Shown here: one piece after another, positions 12,001 to 27,000 of the stretch | Layout: every line of letters begins with the position of its first letter | Numbering within the stretch: position 1 is the stretch's first letter | Made by a program: the position numbers and the translations under genes | Notes under the pieces: model-generated | What the model was told of the DNA's origin: nothing | Database searches by the model: none | What the model saw: the letters and a program-made list of their open reading frames with translations, nothing else | Assembly (NCBI GenBank): GCA_902729315.2 | Contig: LR746273.1 | Span: forward strand, 4,689,001-4,753,000 | Length of the DNA stretch: 64,000 nt | Source of the DNA: Spirodela intermedia | Taxonomy: Eukaryota; Streptophyta; Magnoliopsida; Alismatales; Araceae | Direction: 5' to 3'

Positions 12001-15000
12001 ACGAATCATTTGCCATCTTTTATGCCTCTTTTTTTTTTCCCTTCTCCTGCTAGCTCCATTTATGAGGTCATAAAAATATATAATCAGAAGTGTTGCTTAT
12101 CTTCTGTGATGAGATAACAACTAAGGTCTTGTCTGTTTAAATTAATAATTTAGAAAGCCTTTGAAATTAAAGTCAGCAATATGGACCAATATCTTCATTT
12201 GCATAAATAGATATAAGCAATCATCAATGACTTAAAATTCTGAAACAAGATGAAAGTGTTTTATAGTAGGGTGAGAAAGAAAATGTCACGGTACCCTTAT
12301 GTTCTTGCTGATTTGTCGTCCAACTTGGGGGTCTGTCTTCTCCGCAATTACTGCCAAATTTAATTTTATATGGAAGAGGTGGCTTCTAGTAGATCATCCT
12401 GCATTATATGCTACTTCAAGGATATGAAATGTCTCGGGGTATTGTTACCTGCATCTGTGGCTGGTGACTATGGCGATCCTAATGTCATGTTTGGGAACTA
12501 CCGATTTTTTTGTTATTTTCTTCTGAAATCAAATGAATGAATTAAAATAGATGACTTATTTAATACATCAAAAATTTGATGCCTCTGTTTTCTCCAAGCT
12601 ATGGTGCTACCCCAATCTGTCATAATCAATCGACTACTCTTACTTTGCTCTGGATTAGAAGTCATGTTTTCCTTTTTTTGTTTCGAGTTTTCACTTCATC
12701 CCCTGACAAAAGCATACTATCTCACTTGCGGTTTTTAATTGACTATCTTTATGGGATAGCGACATTGACCCCTGGTTTTTCTTGACAGTTTCATCTTATC
12801 GAATTATGTTGCTGTCTTTCGGACCCTGGCTATGTATGAACAGGTTATTTTTTGTGTTTTTGTTATTTTTCTCTGAATAGGAACATTATGATTTATTTTA
12901 TTTACTGATTGAGCTTTTTGATAAACATGACAGGTTTTGCGCTATCAAATATGTTCACTTTTGATGACTTCTCTTCGGACCAACGTTGAGGTAAATATAC
13001 CATGTCCAAAGAATTCCGTTGTCAATTCCTTATCTATTTTAGAATTCAATTTGCCTCCTTATACTTTTAGACTCGTTATTTCACTCTTATCATTTTTCAA
13101 AATTAGCTTGAAGGTGAAGCTGGAGAGCCTGCATTCCGTCGTCTGGTGATGAGGACCGTGGCACATGTCATCAGACTATATAGCTCATCCCTTGTAACTG
13201 AATGTGAGGTAGGAAGATGAGAATTTTCTGTTGGGTGGAAATTTGTGAGAAGTCTCTTATATTTGCGTGATGAACTTGAGAAAAAATTCTATGGTGATTA
13301 TACTAGGTCCAGAGACTTTCTGACATTTGAGTTATACTAGAGAAGTGGTTTTACTGGTTTCATTCAGATCAAGGCAGATTGTGCTAATTTTTTCAATGTG
13401 TTTTGAGGGTTCCTAAATCATCTGACAATGGTCCACTGTCTCTGTGCTCAGACTTTGGCTTCATAGCTCTACTAAACCTAGTCAAAGTAGCTCTAGTTTC
13501 AATACATGGATAGATGGAAGAAATTGGTTTTTAGTTATTGTTCAGGCTTATAGGAGTTGCCAATAATCTCTAGACAGGGCCGTATGAATTCATTTCTTTA
13601 AGAGAGTTTTGACGGAAAATTTGGATGCTAAAAGGAAGTAAACTTAATATTTCATTTAGATTAAAGGTAATGCTAAATATTTACCATTACCAGAGAATGA
13701 CATCTGTAGTTCCCATTTTTATTACCCAGGTATGATTCATTGGCATCTCTGTTTCTTTATGGAGTATTGTCTTGAGGAATAGCAGCACATGTTTAGGAAC
13801 AAGTGCTGCTATTTGTAGGAATTCTGGAAATCTTCTTGGGCCACAATGACTTCTGTTGACCGTAATATTTTTATGGAAATTAATTGCATGTTTATCAGTC
13901 TTTCATGAGAGTTTCTAAGGTGCTTGTTTTTATAGGTCTTCCTCAACATGTTGGTGAAGGCCACTTCCCTAGATTTGCCACTATGGCACCGTATTCTTGT
14001 TCTTGAAGTATTGAGGGTACTCTTCTTGATCGATCAGCAAAAGAACACTGCAATTGTTGCTTTATGTAAACTGATGCCAAGTACTTTTCAACTTTCTGGC
14101 AGGGGTTTTGCGTGGAAGCATCCACTCTACGTCTTCTTTTTCGGAATTTTGACATGTGAGTACCTTATTATTGTTTACTTCATCCTTATGGTAGTATCTG
14201 TTGGCCAGCTTATTTGAAGTCAAAGGTGACATTTGCCACTTTCTCTCTGTCGATGTGCATCTAGGATTTTTTTTTATCTCATATTTTTCTTCATCTTTGC
14301 ACTTGTCCAGAGAACAGAAGTTCTTCTCACGTAGTGGAGTTGAGATTGCAATATTGTTGATTGATAAGTGAGTGGTGGTACATGTGACTGGATTAGTTGT
14401 ATGATAAACATGCAGCGTTTGATGTAATTTAAGGTTTGATTGCAATTGATAATCTGGGCTTTGAGTCGGTCATGGTTCATTCAGTTGAACCAATTTCCAG
14501 TAGAGAAGCGCAACTCTTCCTTGCCGAAGGTCAATCTGAGTTGTGTCTCCACGTTTAGTTCCTAGAATTTTGACATGAAAGAAGAAAAAGGAGAAATAAA
14601 AGGAACTGTTGAGTGCTGCTGGCTTCAGCCAATAGAGGAAGAAGAGGGGGGAAGAAGGCCTCGCAGCAACAGAAAGAAATAAAAAAATAGAAGTTATACT
14701 TGGACATTCAGCAAGAAAACTGTCTTTCATTGATAAGCATAAATAGCAGTTGACATTGTCATAAGTATTGCTGTTATTGTTTTTTATGATGGCTTTTCGG
14801 GAACAAGTTCATCATTAAGCAAGACTAGAGCTTTTATTTCAAAAAAATGTTTGTTGCTTTGTCGTGATTTCCTGGTCATAATAATTTTATTTTTTTGGTT
14901 AATTTTATTTTGTTGTCAGGATAATCAATTCATATCTCCAAAAAACTAAATTCAGCTAGCCAGTGTGATGTGTGGTCTGTGGCATTACTTATGTGTGCTA

Positions 15001-18000
15001 CCTGCTGAAAAGTTCACACATCTCACTTATAAATGACTGTTCTACAGAAGGTTTATCATAATCAAAGTTGGTGGGCTTAGAAAGATCCCTGTCTATGTTT
15101 TACTCACTAACATCTTATTTTCTCAGAATGGTTTAATGTTTGACACAGAAGGTAATAGGTTTAGAAGAAAGAAATTGGCTTTATCGTGTCTCAAGCTGAA
15201 GTGCTTTCGGTAGCTTTGAGACTCAATTTAATTTTTGACGTTTTCACTGGTTTACATCTTTCAAAACCGTCACATGGGATGGAAAGCCATGACATTCATG
15301 CACTGAAAATCAGTTATCATTATGATTCCATAACCTTTTCCCCCAAATTGGCATTGGTCTCCATAATGGAAGGCTGTGCTATGAACATCTGGATGGATTT
15401 CTGGGGAGGCTAATCCTGTGCTTTTAGTCTATGATCTGGCTGTTACCATCACCGATATTATTGACAATATTTATAGAAATTTGTCATTCTTTCTACCAGC
15501 TTTCAGGAAGCACAGACAATATGGATCTTATCAGGTCTCTTTATTATTATTAGTCTTATTACCAGAATCATGTGTATCATCAGTCAATGCAGTTTATTCT
15601 ATTCTTTAAGCATACATACATCTTGATGGTTTGGGCATGGAAAATTTGCAAAATCAAGCATAGTGACAGTTTATCTTTGGACGTTAAATAAATAAGTATG
15701 CCATTATAGATGGTTGGATTCACATGGATGATCTCTCAGATTTCCTTGGGATATTCACGATGTGCTGCCATCTGTTCTATCTTTTATTTTTATTTTGAAT
15801 GGAATACAAAGTCCTATGTAAGATGCAGATGTTATAAAAAACTCGTTCATAGAAATGCCTTTTGTATTCAGCAATTTCTTTTGCTAATCTTCATGCAGGG
15901 ATCCTAAAAACACTAATGTCGTGGAAAATATGGTCAAAGCTTTTGCACGAGTTGTTTCTACTGTTCAGGTGAATAAGTTATTCCTCTTATTATCTCTACA
16001 TTCTTTTGCCATTTATGATTATTTTGTTAATACCTTTGCTTAAGAATGTTTCAAAGGAATTGGGTTGCTTTGATTTCAATTCCTCTTGGAGTTGGTGGCT
16101 GCAAGTAATTATCTGAAATCTTCATGCATTGTGATTATCTTCCATCATTCCCGATGGTTTGTTGTCGGGGACATGAATCCTATTTCACTGTGCCATTATT
16201 GGTACCATAAAGATGACGCCTGTCTATTTGGTATTCGGATGTTTCTTGTCCTTTTTTTATGGTTTTTTGCGTGCATATGAAATTCATCTGCACAATCTTT
16301 GTATCCCCTGAATCTTTCTACTTGGTGGTGTCAAGTACTTGTACATAATGCCTTTAGTCAAGAGGGATTTTAGAAATGTTTTGCAAAAGTACCAACAGAT
16401 GCGAAAGTCGCAGGTAATCCTGACACTACCCTGACAAAGCCATATCCTGACAATGACAAGCCATAGTGGTGCAATAAGGTGACACTCGTAGTGTATAGGA
16501 ATGAGAGAGTTGCAGGTAATCCATATTAAAACAGAATAATGTCTCATTGTACATATTAATTTAGTATAACATAATAGACGATTGTGGCAATAAAGTAAAA
16601 CAATGATTATTAAGATTGGTTACTTACTGTCGATTGGTTTTGAGTAGGATGATCTGATAATTTTGATGTGAAATCAGAGCCAATGGTTGGTTTTTCTGCA
16701 TTTTTCACCCAGTTGTATTGTCAATGTTACGAAAGATAAATGTTGATATGCACACGAGGGGTCGTGTAAAAAAAGTTCAGGTATTGGGCATCCACTTTGT
16801 TGGATGACCCATTGACTTCGACTGATGAAAAAGTTAATGAATAAAAATCTCCAGTAATATATTAGAGATTCTGAGCTAAACTAAATCATAATCTTAGCAG
16901 AATCGCTTAATTTCTTTCTAAGCTTCTGATGACTCTGGAAGTATGAGTCAAAAGAGGCAGTAGACTTATCCTTCCCGGTGAGTAAAGCACATGGAATACG
17001 TTTTTTCATATTCTGCACATGTAGACATGATATCAGCTGAAACATTTTGTATCAGAGACATCAAATAGGTCTTTTGCAATTGGCACAAGAATCAGGACGA
17101 GCTCTCTTCACTAGGGGTCATAATTAGAGCATGTGTGGAGCACGAACCTATATTGCATTAAATGTTGTTCATTTTTCTTTTTTGTGGGCCTGGCATCTGG
17201 CTGTGTTGTAAAAAGACTCTTCTTCTGATAGATCATCGTAGTTACCCATGGTTAGTACAAATGCTTGGTTTGTTTGTGATGGTTCGACAAGACCCCGAGT
17301 CTATTTGAATGCTGTCACGAATATGAGTCTGCTGAGTACTGCAATGCCATAGCATGAGTTGCTATATTTTTGGTTGGGAAGGACAATAATTTCTCCTTCT
17401 CCCAACGAGAGAAAGAACAAGAATGAATCCCCAAATGGGGATATCGCCAGTTATAATTTTGCTTATCAAACTCGGCAACCAGACTTTGAGCTAAGGTCCC
17501 AGTAAAGAAGTATTCAATCACATTGCTTTTACTCAAGTGACTTGTATGAGCCATATTGATTCTGGCAGAGTAACTTGGCCTTTTAAGTTTCCTTTTTGAA
17601 CTGATCCAAATGCAAATTGATCAACTTTCAAGTGAAGTCTAGGATTGCATTATAATTTAATTGGGTTTAGATGTGTTGGAACAGTTTGGCATTCATGTTA
17701 ATTATCAATCAGAGACTTGGAGATTGAAAAGAAGGTCAGATACAAATTTTAGTGCAGTTTAGGATCCTCATTATTCAAGATGAACAAGGGATGTTGAAGT
17801 TTTTTCCCAAATATCGATTGCAAATCCATTTGGTATTTGCATTTCGGTTTGTTGACCATCAAGTTAGCTTGGTTTTAAACTATGTGATTCCATAGCGACA
17901 AGTAAACTAGTTAAAATTCCATTACAGTTACTTATCCTTAATTTTCGTATTTTACTGAGTTCAGTCCAATCATCCACAGGGTTATTGTTAACCAAGTACT

Positions 18001-21000
18001 TACGATTTTGTGTTCTAACCCTCAGTTTCGGGACTTTTAATGAGAACATTTGGTTGGTGGAACCAAATGTCCCACTAAGCCTACAATCTTTGGATAATCT
18101 GTCTAGACCTTGCTTCCCTGTTCTAAAATGCTTGATGTTATGTTGTATCTGCATCTTTTTATTTCGTGGCAAACAATAATGTCCATTATTATTTACTTGG
18201 TTTTCTCATTTATCTTAAGTAGTTGAAAAAATAATTAACTGTGGGGTGGGTGGGAAGGGGGCTTATCATTTGGATGGATGACACTTAGATCTGTGATGCT
18301 TACTTGGTAGAAATGTTTGATAAATTTTGCTAGGTTCATGATTCTAGTGACGAGAGTCTTGCAGCTGTTGCAGGAATGTTTAATAGCAAGGCTAAAGGTA
18401 TGCACATATTCATTTTTTAAATCTAAGGTTGTCTTGGTCCTTTCAATCCTCCTTAATTATCCTAGCATCTTTCACATAGGTGTTGGTACATTAGTTTATT
18501 CCCTCTAATCGAGATTGCGTTAATTTATTTTATTTCTTGTTGTGTCATTCCGGATACAATTTGGCTTTGATCTGAGAAGTTCATTCACAATATTTATTTA
18601 TTTATGGAGCAAAGTCTGAAGAGGATAAATTGATTATCTGTGTATGTTATTTGTTAAAGCTCATTTTATCTCCTATTGTGCGTTGGCTGCTTTATTGTGC
18701 AAATGGATAGTGGATAATGATGTGCTAGTCGATGCTATTGAGAACATGATTTAACAAAAGCGAACATATTCACCTTTTTCTTTTGTTTACATTTCAGAAC
18801 AATCAAATCCTCCCTGATTCCTGTACAGCTGTAAAACCCTTTACCTCTTGACCATCTCTAAATTTCAGAAGGAAGTGATGAATACCTTCTTATGGTTATT
18901 TTATATTTTCGACATAGTTATGATTTGACTGAGGAAGTTGAAGGAGTCTATTCTTATTTTTTTCACTTCAGAATAAAACTTGTGGGAACATGCGTTGGTA
19001 ATGACTTCATTTGACTATGAAGTTCTGAAATTTAATACAAAATTTAGAATTTTCTTGTACGTCTGTGTTCCTTTTTTCTTACCCATTGGAGTTTTCTATC
19101 ATGACTTTAGGAATTGAATGGAGCCTGGAAAATGATGCGTCCAACGCTGCAGTACTTGTTGCCAGTGAAGCTCATGCAATAACATTGGCAATCGAAGGCT
19201 TGCTGGGTGTTGTTTTTACCATCGCAACTTTGACTGATGAAGCTGTGGATGTTGGTGAGGTAAGATATGGAATATTGGTTTTCTGGGGTACGATTTGAAA
19301 TCCTGAAGGGTGAAGTTTTCTGCTGACGGTTATTTACAGCTTGACTCCCCTAAATGTGACACCAATCCACCACCGAAACATACTGGCAAAACAGCTGTTA
19401 TCTGTTTGTCAATGGTTGACTCTATGTGGTTGACCATTTTGGATGCTTTATCTCTTGTCTTGACAAGGTAAGCATAGAAAGTTCTTTAACAAAACGCAAA
19501 TATGTTGATTATATATGTTATTCTGAACTGATCTTTTTTGGAAGATCACAAGGTGAAGCCATAATACTGGAGATCCTAAAGGGATATCAAGCATTCACTC
19601 AAGTAAGCACTATTAGTGTGATGATTACTTTTCTGTTTTCTTTTACTTAAAAGTCGTATATTCATGACTGCTTCAAGTGTTAGTTCTGTTGTTTCTATGG
19701 TTTACTGATTTTTCTTTTCAGGCATGTGGAGTTCTTCGTGCTGTGGAGCCTCTAAATTCTTTTTTAGCTTCTCTCTGCAAATTTACAATCAGTGTCCCAA
19801 ATGAGACAGAAAAGAAAAGGTAGTTTTCAAGGCAAGTTTAATGATACATGAAATCTTGATAAAAGAGTGAATACTGGAGTAAAACGTCAGAGATAAGATT
19901 GCAATAGTATGTTGAGCGAAAATAAGCATATAATAACTGGTCATTATTTCTCTGGTTAAGAACTTGTCACTTATTTAATATTTTGGAAGGTATAGTTTGC
20001 TGAATCTGCTTTGTTCTTCTGGTGATCATTCTTTACATACTTATAGAGAAATGTCATAGTGAATGGCTATTTAGTTCCTTCTCATCTTCTCTCTGTATCT
20101 TTCTATCCGCCCTGTTAGAGTTTGAACATTTCTAGTGTTTGTGAACTATTAACTTTGCTAGGATGAATTTCATTCTAATTATTAGTTCATGTCTTCTCGT
20201 GAAAAACATGCTCTTTTTGTTTGCTTCTGTCTTCTTAACCTCAGGTCTCTATTTCTTTTTGTTACTCCTAAAGGAATAAGAACATTAAATTTACTTGGTT
20301 CGGTTAATGATTTTTACCAGTGTGACGTGTTTATCAAGCTTTGGCTTAAGGCCATTATGATGCTTCTTTGCTGTAGCTTTAGATGCCTTCATAGAAAGTA
20401 AATAAGAACCTGTCCATAATTTATGTGGAGTGCTGATATGTCTGTCCACAAGGATAGTGAGAAGGACTGGAATTTTTTTTTGAGAATATACATGAAATTA
20501 TTCAAATGAAAAGAGGAGATGGTGATCAATCATTATTAGATGAGTATAGGGAATGATAGCTCAAGAGATGAGTTGATAATTAACTCTTGGTGGTGGTTTA
20601 ATATTAATCATTGTTGGTTCTTGAGTTTTTTCATGTGGGTTTCTAGTGATATGGATGATGCACCTTGCTAAATTAGGAGAGGCTTTTTGAAAGATAAGTG
20701 GTAATGAGATGAAAGTGGTATTTCTTCTTTTAGACAATACTGAGGGAAGCTATGCCATTGAGTTTAGGTAAAGAAGGCGAGTAGCACTTGTTTGAGGATG
20801 CCAAAAGTCCAAATCACATCCTTGAATCTACAAGAAATGTGATTTCGTTGAAGAATCCTTGCCTTGAATCTATGGAACAAAGAAACTTTGACCCTTGAAT
20901 CTACAAGGGTTTGCTCCTGAGTCCACAAGATCCAAAGGTTTCCCTGAATCCACAAGGGTGCCAGAATCACCAGTAGAGTAAGATAACCTCAAACAAGAAA

Positions 21001-24000
21001 ATCCTCGGGTTAAAAGGGGGCCCCTTAAATAGGCCAAAAGTCAGTTAGGATGCTTTTAATTATGGGGGTTTTTGTTATTGGGTGCCTAAAATTTGAATTT
21101 CAGCCTATTCAAATAAATTCGAAATGATTGAAAGGGAGAAACGAAAATAAAAACGAGAAAACTAAATATGGACTCGTTTAAGGCGGGCTTTGTTGTGGGC
21201 CGAATTTATTGTTGGGCTAACTTGAGCCAAAAATGAGCCCACCTTCATCTTCATGCTTCCTGAGCCTCTGGGCCACTTGAGTTTGGCTCCAAATGGCTGA
21301 TTCAGTCTCTCCTACTTCAAAAGAACTCATCCTCGAGTTTTCATAAATTTATGAAATGAATTAGGGATTGAAATGACATCAGATAAATTGGTATACAATA
21401 TGAGAGTAGTAAAGCTGGTGGACCATAGGAACCATGTCTAAATGGAAAGTATTGCCAATATAGATATGCCATGTCTTAAATGGAGCTCACTCTTGGGAGA
21501 GGACTATTATGAAATAGCCCAAGTACTTGAGGGAATACCTCTTTGTTCTTTTCAATATTTTGTTGATTTTGATAGTTCGAATTATATTTGCTACCTATGT
21601 CAAGGATTATTGGTTTTTATTTTGCATTTTATGGTAAATGTTTTGGAACGGTGGATGCAGATATCTGTCATCTGACAGAAAATTGACAATGTACCATCTC
21701 GAATGTATTATCTGACATTTTTCCGGGTGAATGTTATATAACTTATAAGGGCTATATTCACCTTTCTATCCTTCTATCTCACCTGTATATTTAAAATATT
21801 TCTACTTTTATCCTTAAATTTATTTATCTTTACACTATGGATGCCAATGCCAGACAATAGGACTAAGGTAGGATATTGGCTTCCTTTAGAGGTTATTCTT
21901 CTCTTCTGGCCATTTGGTATTTCCCAGATTTTTGTCTTAAAGAGGGGGCACTTTCTATTGGGAGGCTATAAAAATTGTTTGTATTCTAGAGATTTGATCA
22001 ACCAAGTCGTCGTTTAGCAAAAGTTAAAATGAACTGTGAACAATTATTTTCTTGCAGGAATGATATCTCTCGTGTTGCATCCATTAACTGTATGTCATGC
22101 ATCTCAACCACTCATTGACCTTGACACACTCTCTCTCTCTAGTCTTTATGATATCTTTCTCAATTGTGCTTTCATTCTTTTTGGGAGGGCTGCTATTTGC
22201 TACCCTTTGGATGATTTCAAGTGAACAAGCTAGATGGTTCCTTCGTTCTGCAGTCGTAGTGTAGTCTAGAGGCTTACTGTACTATATTGTGGTATTTATC
22301 ATTTCAACATTTTCTCCTTTTGAAAAATATAATAAATATAAACCTAATTTTACAAGGATCGAAAACCGCATTAGTAGTATTTGTATAGTTGAACACAGAA
22401 ACTTCTTGTCAAGATTGGGTTCTTCCTAATAGTCTTGTACCCATGGCAGCAAGACCGCACTACTTAATCCACTGAATATCCAAAGTTAAAAGGTGTGAGA
22501 ATGGGGGGACAGATCAGAATGTTATGGAAAAGGTCATCCAACAGAATGAGGGCAGTGTACAAGGAAAGCAGGTTTGGAAGACAAAATCAGTGATTCTGCT
22601 TATAGGTAGAAAACTAGGAAAAAGAAAGATATATAGTTGGTTCACATTAGTGGAAGTAGGAGAGGCTTTTGTCATTCGGTCTTTTCTTTTGTCTCTTGAC
22701 TGTTAAGAACTTTACTTATAAGATTTTTTTATTAGTATTAGTTAATCTTTCAAAGAGCGGTAGAAAAGATTGATAGCATCAGAAAGCTCACCTTATGTAT
22801 CTATCTTAGCAAAGTTTATAGTGCATCATGACTTAATGCTGGATAGTAGTATGCTTTTCTGTTCTGTGTTGTAACTTCATCTTGTTTTCTTCTTTATGTT
22901 TTAACCTGGTACTCTGTTGTGGTTTTTTAACTTTTACTTACAATTACTGTTCCTTACCTGTTTAAGGTAGTCAGGCTTTGAAGTTTTTGTTATAAAATTT
23001 TCAGTACTCAATCTTCACCAGCTTCCAAGAAGTCTGAGGCTTCTGTTGATCAGCGAGAGGGCATTATCCTTACTCCAAAGAATGTGCAGGTGTTAATTTA
23101 TAGCTTTTTCTTCGGAGATAAGTCGCTCTTTATTTGAAAATGTGTTGGTTTTACGTCATAGCTTTGTTTCTTTGAGGTTTTTCCTCTAATGTAACCCACT
23201 TAGACTGATTTCTTATGCTTTGTGCATCTGGTTTGTGATTTTAGGCGTTGAGAACCCTCTTCAATGTCTCCCATCGTTTGCACAATGTCCTTGGACCATC
23301 CTGGGTTTTGGTATGCTGACAGTCAAATGTACCCCCTAAAATAGTTTAGTCTCTGGTCGTAAGGACTCACAATGTTTTGCAGGTATTGGAGACCCTTGCA
23401 GCTCTAGATCGAGCTATTCATTCACCACATGCTTCTACACAGGTGATACATCAATAAAACACGACTCTTTCTTTATTTTCTTTCCCACTTCATAGAACTG
23501 TTTTCAAGTTGTATTGTATATAACTTGAAAATATCTGGTTCTCAAGTTTTTTTTGTATCTTTGTATTTCGTGGGTCACAACACTGTCTGATATTGATGTC
23601 AAGGTAGAATGTTTCATCATTCCAATGAGATAGTCTGTGATCTTCCTCGCAATTTATGTTGAAATCTGCATGTTTGCTTATGAGTTTCTCTGTTGACGAG
23701 TAGTTTTAATGCGTTTATATTTGTTTAGGAAGTGTCTGCTTCTGTTCCAAGGCTGACAAGGGAAACATCTGGGCAGTATACTGACTTCAGTATCCTCTCT
23801 TCTCTGAACTCTCAGGTTAGTGGAAGAGATGCTGCTTTTGCTCCTTTTGTTGAGGTTGATTATTCTGACTTTTTATTCTTGGTATAGTTGTTTGAAAGCT
23901 CAGCCTTGATGGACATTGCTGCAGTCAAGTCACTTCTTTCTGCTCTACATCAGTTGTCAAGTCAATGTATTTCTGTAAATTCAAGTAGCTTGGGTCCAAA

Positions 24001-27000
24001 TTTTGTCCAGCAACTTAGCAGTGTTGCATTTTCAGTTGAACGAATGCTATCAATACTAGAAAACAATCTGCACAGTTAAGTGTTCAAACTTTTACAGTGG
24101 AATGCTAATGGATTTTATAGACAAATATCTTCGTATTTTTTTTTCAACAGTTAACTGAACCTTATGAATTTTTTCACAAGGATATGATATTTATCTAAGG
24201 CCATGGTGCATCGTGCAAGATCTGTGACAGAAAATGCATAATTGTTTTTTGGGACAATACCCATAGATAAAATTGAGTGTTGCACAATATGACAAAGAAA
24301 TGTGGGGACGAAGAAATCTGTGAGGAGAGCAGTGAACCATACGGTTAAACTGAAATTTCCTTGTTAATCATACAGAGGCATAGTTTGCTTACATATGTAA
24401 CAGTTAGTACTTTGGCGCACTTCATATGATAATCTGGAACATAATATCGAATCATCTTGGCTTATTGTACATCATTTTTGTTCCTGTTAGATAAAATATG
24501 CAACGAATCAACATCTTTTTTGAAACTCTATTCTAATTCTAATTCAATAAACTTCACCATGTACTCATATAGGTATTGAAGACGGACAATTTTCACATGA
24601 TAACGATTTTTAATATGCTTTTTCTGTCTCATAATTAACTTTCGAGTATTCATTTCGTGCATGTAGCAACCCTGGGTGTAAAATGACTTTGTGGTAATTG
24701 TGGTTGAAAGATGTTAAAATGTTTGCATTGATTGCACTGATGTTGGGGCTCTAAGATACCGCATGTTTTTGTCTCAGATTTTGGGGGCTTCTCTCACATC
24801 TTCTTGGTGATTTTCAGGGGTAGAATCTTTATGGGACCAAGTTGTTGATCACCTTCTTGAGGTACTCTCGTTGAAAATTTATTTTCAGAATGATTTGTTA
24901 TGATTTCACTTTCCATTAACATGATGAACATTATCAGCTGAACAATAATCCAAGTCCTCAAGTACGATCTATGGCTCTGGATGTGTTGGATAGATCTATT
25001 TGTTCTGTCTTAGGGTCTGACAAGTTTCAGGATGTTGCCCTGCTTCATTGTCAACTTGGAGCCAAGGTGGGACATATCTCTGTTCAATATTTTTTTTTTA
25101 AAGTGGTCTAAGTCTTCTGTGGATAATTCACCCTTTTCAGACAGAGGAAGATGATGCAGCATCAAAGTCTTTTGAACGTTCAATTCTGTCACCAATTAGG
25201 ATTCTTTATATGTCCAGTCAAAATCTTGATGTCCGTGCAGGATGTTTGAAAATTCTTTTGCACGTTTTGGAGGTAACCATGCTAATTTTTTGAGGATTTA
25301 GTGGCAAAGCAACTTAAGTTTGTCTTTTCAGTTGAAGAATTTTACCTTTCATTTAATCGTCAATTCAGAGGCATGCAGAAAAACTATACTTCAGTTGGAC
25401 GGATATTCTTGAAATGTTGAGGTTTGATTAATTTGCATTTCTTTTTTCTTCAAGAGCTATTTTAGTGATGCCTCTTCTCTTTTTTAACTGTGAATGCAAT
25501 TCTTTACGGTTTTGTCCAGGTCTGTGGCTAATGCGTCAGAAAAAGATCTTGTACCATTGGGTTTCCAGGTTTGATGACTTGCCTTTCTCTGAACTTTCCA
25601 TTGGGTCTTATGTTATATGCAGTACTGTCGTTATCCCATAAAATTTTCTTTTGAACATTTTTCTGATTTATCTGGGTCTATCAGTTAAACAATTAATTAT
25701 ATTTGGCTATCGGCCTTAATGGTTCAATGATTCCTTGTGACTTGTTTAGACGTGTCTTTTAAGCTGGATGCACTGTTGTCATCAATGTCAGCTGTTTTGG
25801 ACCCTAGTTATGAGTTGATATATGTGAAAAAGCTTAGGTGAATGAGGCGTAGTAGAGTTCTATGAATGGCATGAGCCATCTGTATACTTCAGCTCCATGA
25901 AAACCTTAGTTGGATAAGACCATCAGTTAAATGTCTGGACATATCTTAGACCTTGCATTTCAAAGAGTGATTCCTAGAAACTGACAAGGTAAATCATTTC
26001 TTGATATCTTGATAAATGTTAAATCCAATGGATTGTATTAATTTTTATCCCTTTTGCATGACATAAGGGTGACATTTCAAGCATGTCTACTGTAAATAAA
26101 TACAGTACATATTTGTGTTGGAAGTTCTTGGAGCGGGAAAATTGAGACAGAATTTGAGGTTTAAATGCTTTAAATAAGGCAACAGTTTTTCGGCTAAATA
26201 GGTATGCTGTTGAGAGTATGAATGAGTAAAACATCAAGTAAAACGTGTGGCCTGTTATTGTCAGGGACCTGATGTGATCATGGCAAAGTGATGTTACTGT
26301 ACCTTTTATCACAGCTGTAATTCCATTGCTTTCTTTCTAGTGATCTATTACCTCATAAAAAAGCTCTTGTAATGACTTTTGAATCCAGGAAAGGATCAGA
26401 TGACATACGGTCAATAACAAGTTTGGTTCTATTTGCAGATTGTACGTGTGATCATGAATGATGAGCTATCAACTATACCTATTCAGTACCTGGACGTGTA
26501 AGATTTCATACTGTCATCATTCTTTACTTGTTGTGTGCTTACTTCCATAACCTCCGTACTCTGAAGTCTTTCGTTTCTTGCGTAGTGTTTGACAACATCA
26601 CTAAACTGTTATCATCCTGAACGTCTTTTTGCTTTTGTGATTTCTTTTTTGTCTAAAGCAGTGGTATTTTCTGATTTTTCTCTTAAAATTTTGAAAGTCC
26701 TAGTTCCCACAAATCACAAATAATGAGAAGCAAAAGAGGAAAGAATGTACAAGATTTATAGTGGTGTTCTCTACACAAAGAAGCTGTCCACTTCCTGCTG
26801 AAGGATTCCACCTTCAACCGGGTAGAATTAGAATTCATTGTCTCACCAATGGGCCCCCTAGAGATGGTCTTATATTATAGAGATTAGGGTTGACCTTAGC
26901 AAGTTAAAAGTGTCAAAGGTGCTCGAGTAGAGTGCATTCACAAAATGAGTGACTTCTGAAAGTGGAGCTTACTTCCCTTTTCCAATCATCATGTAAAAGT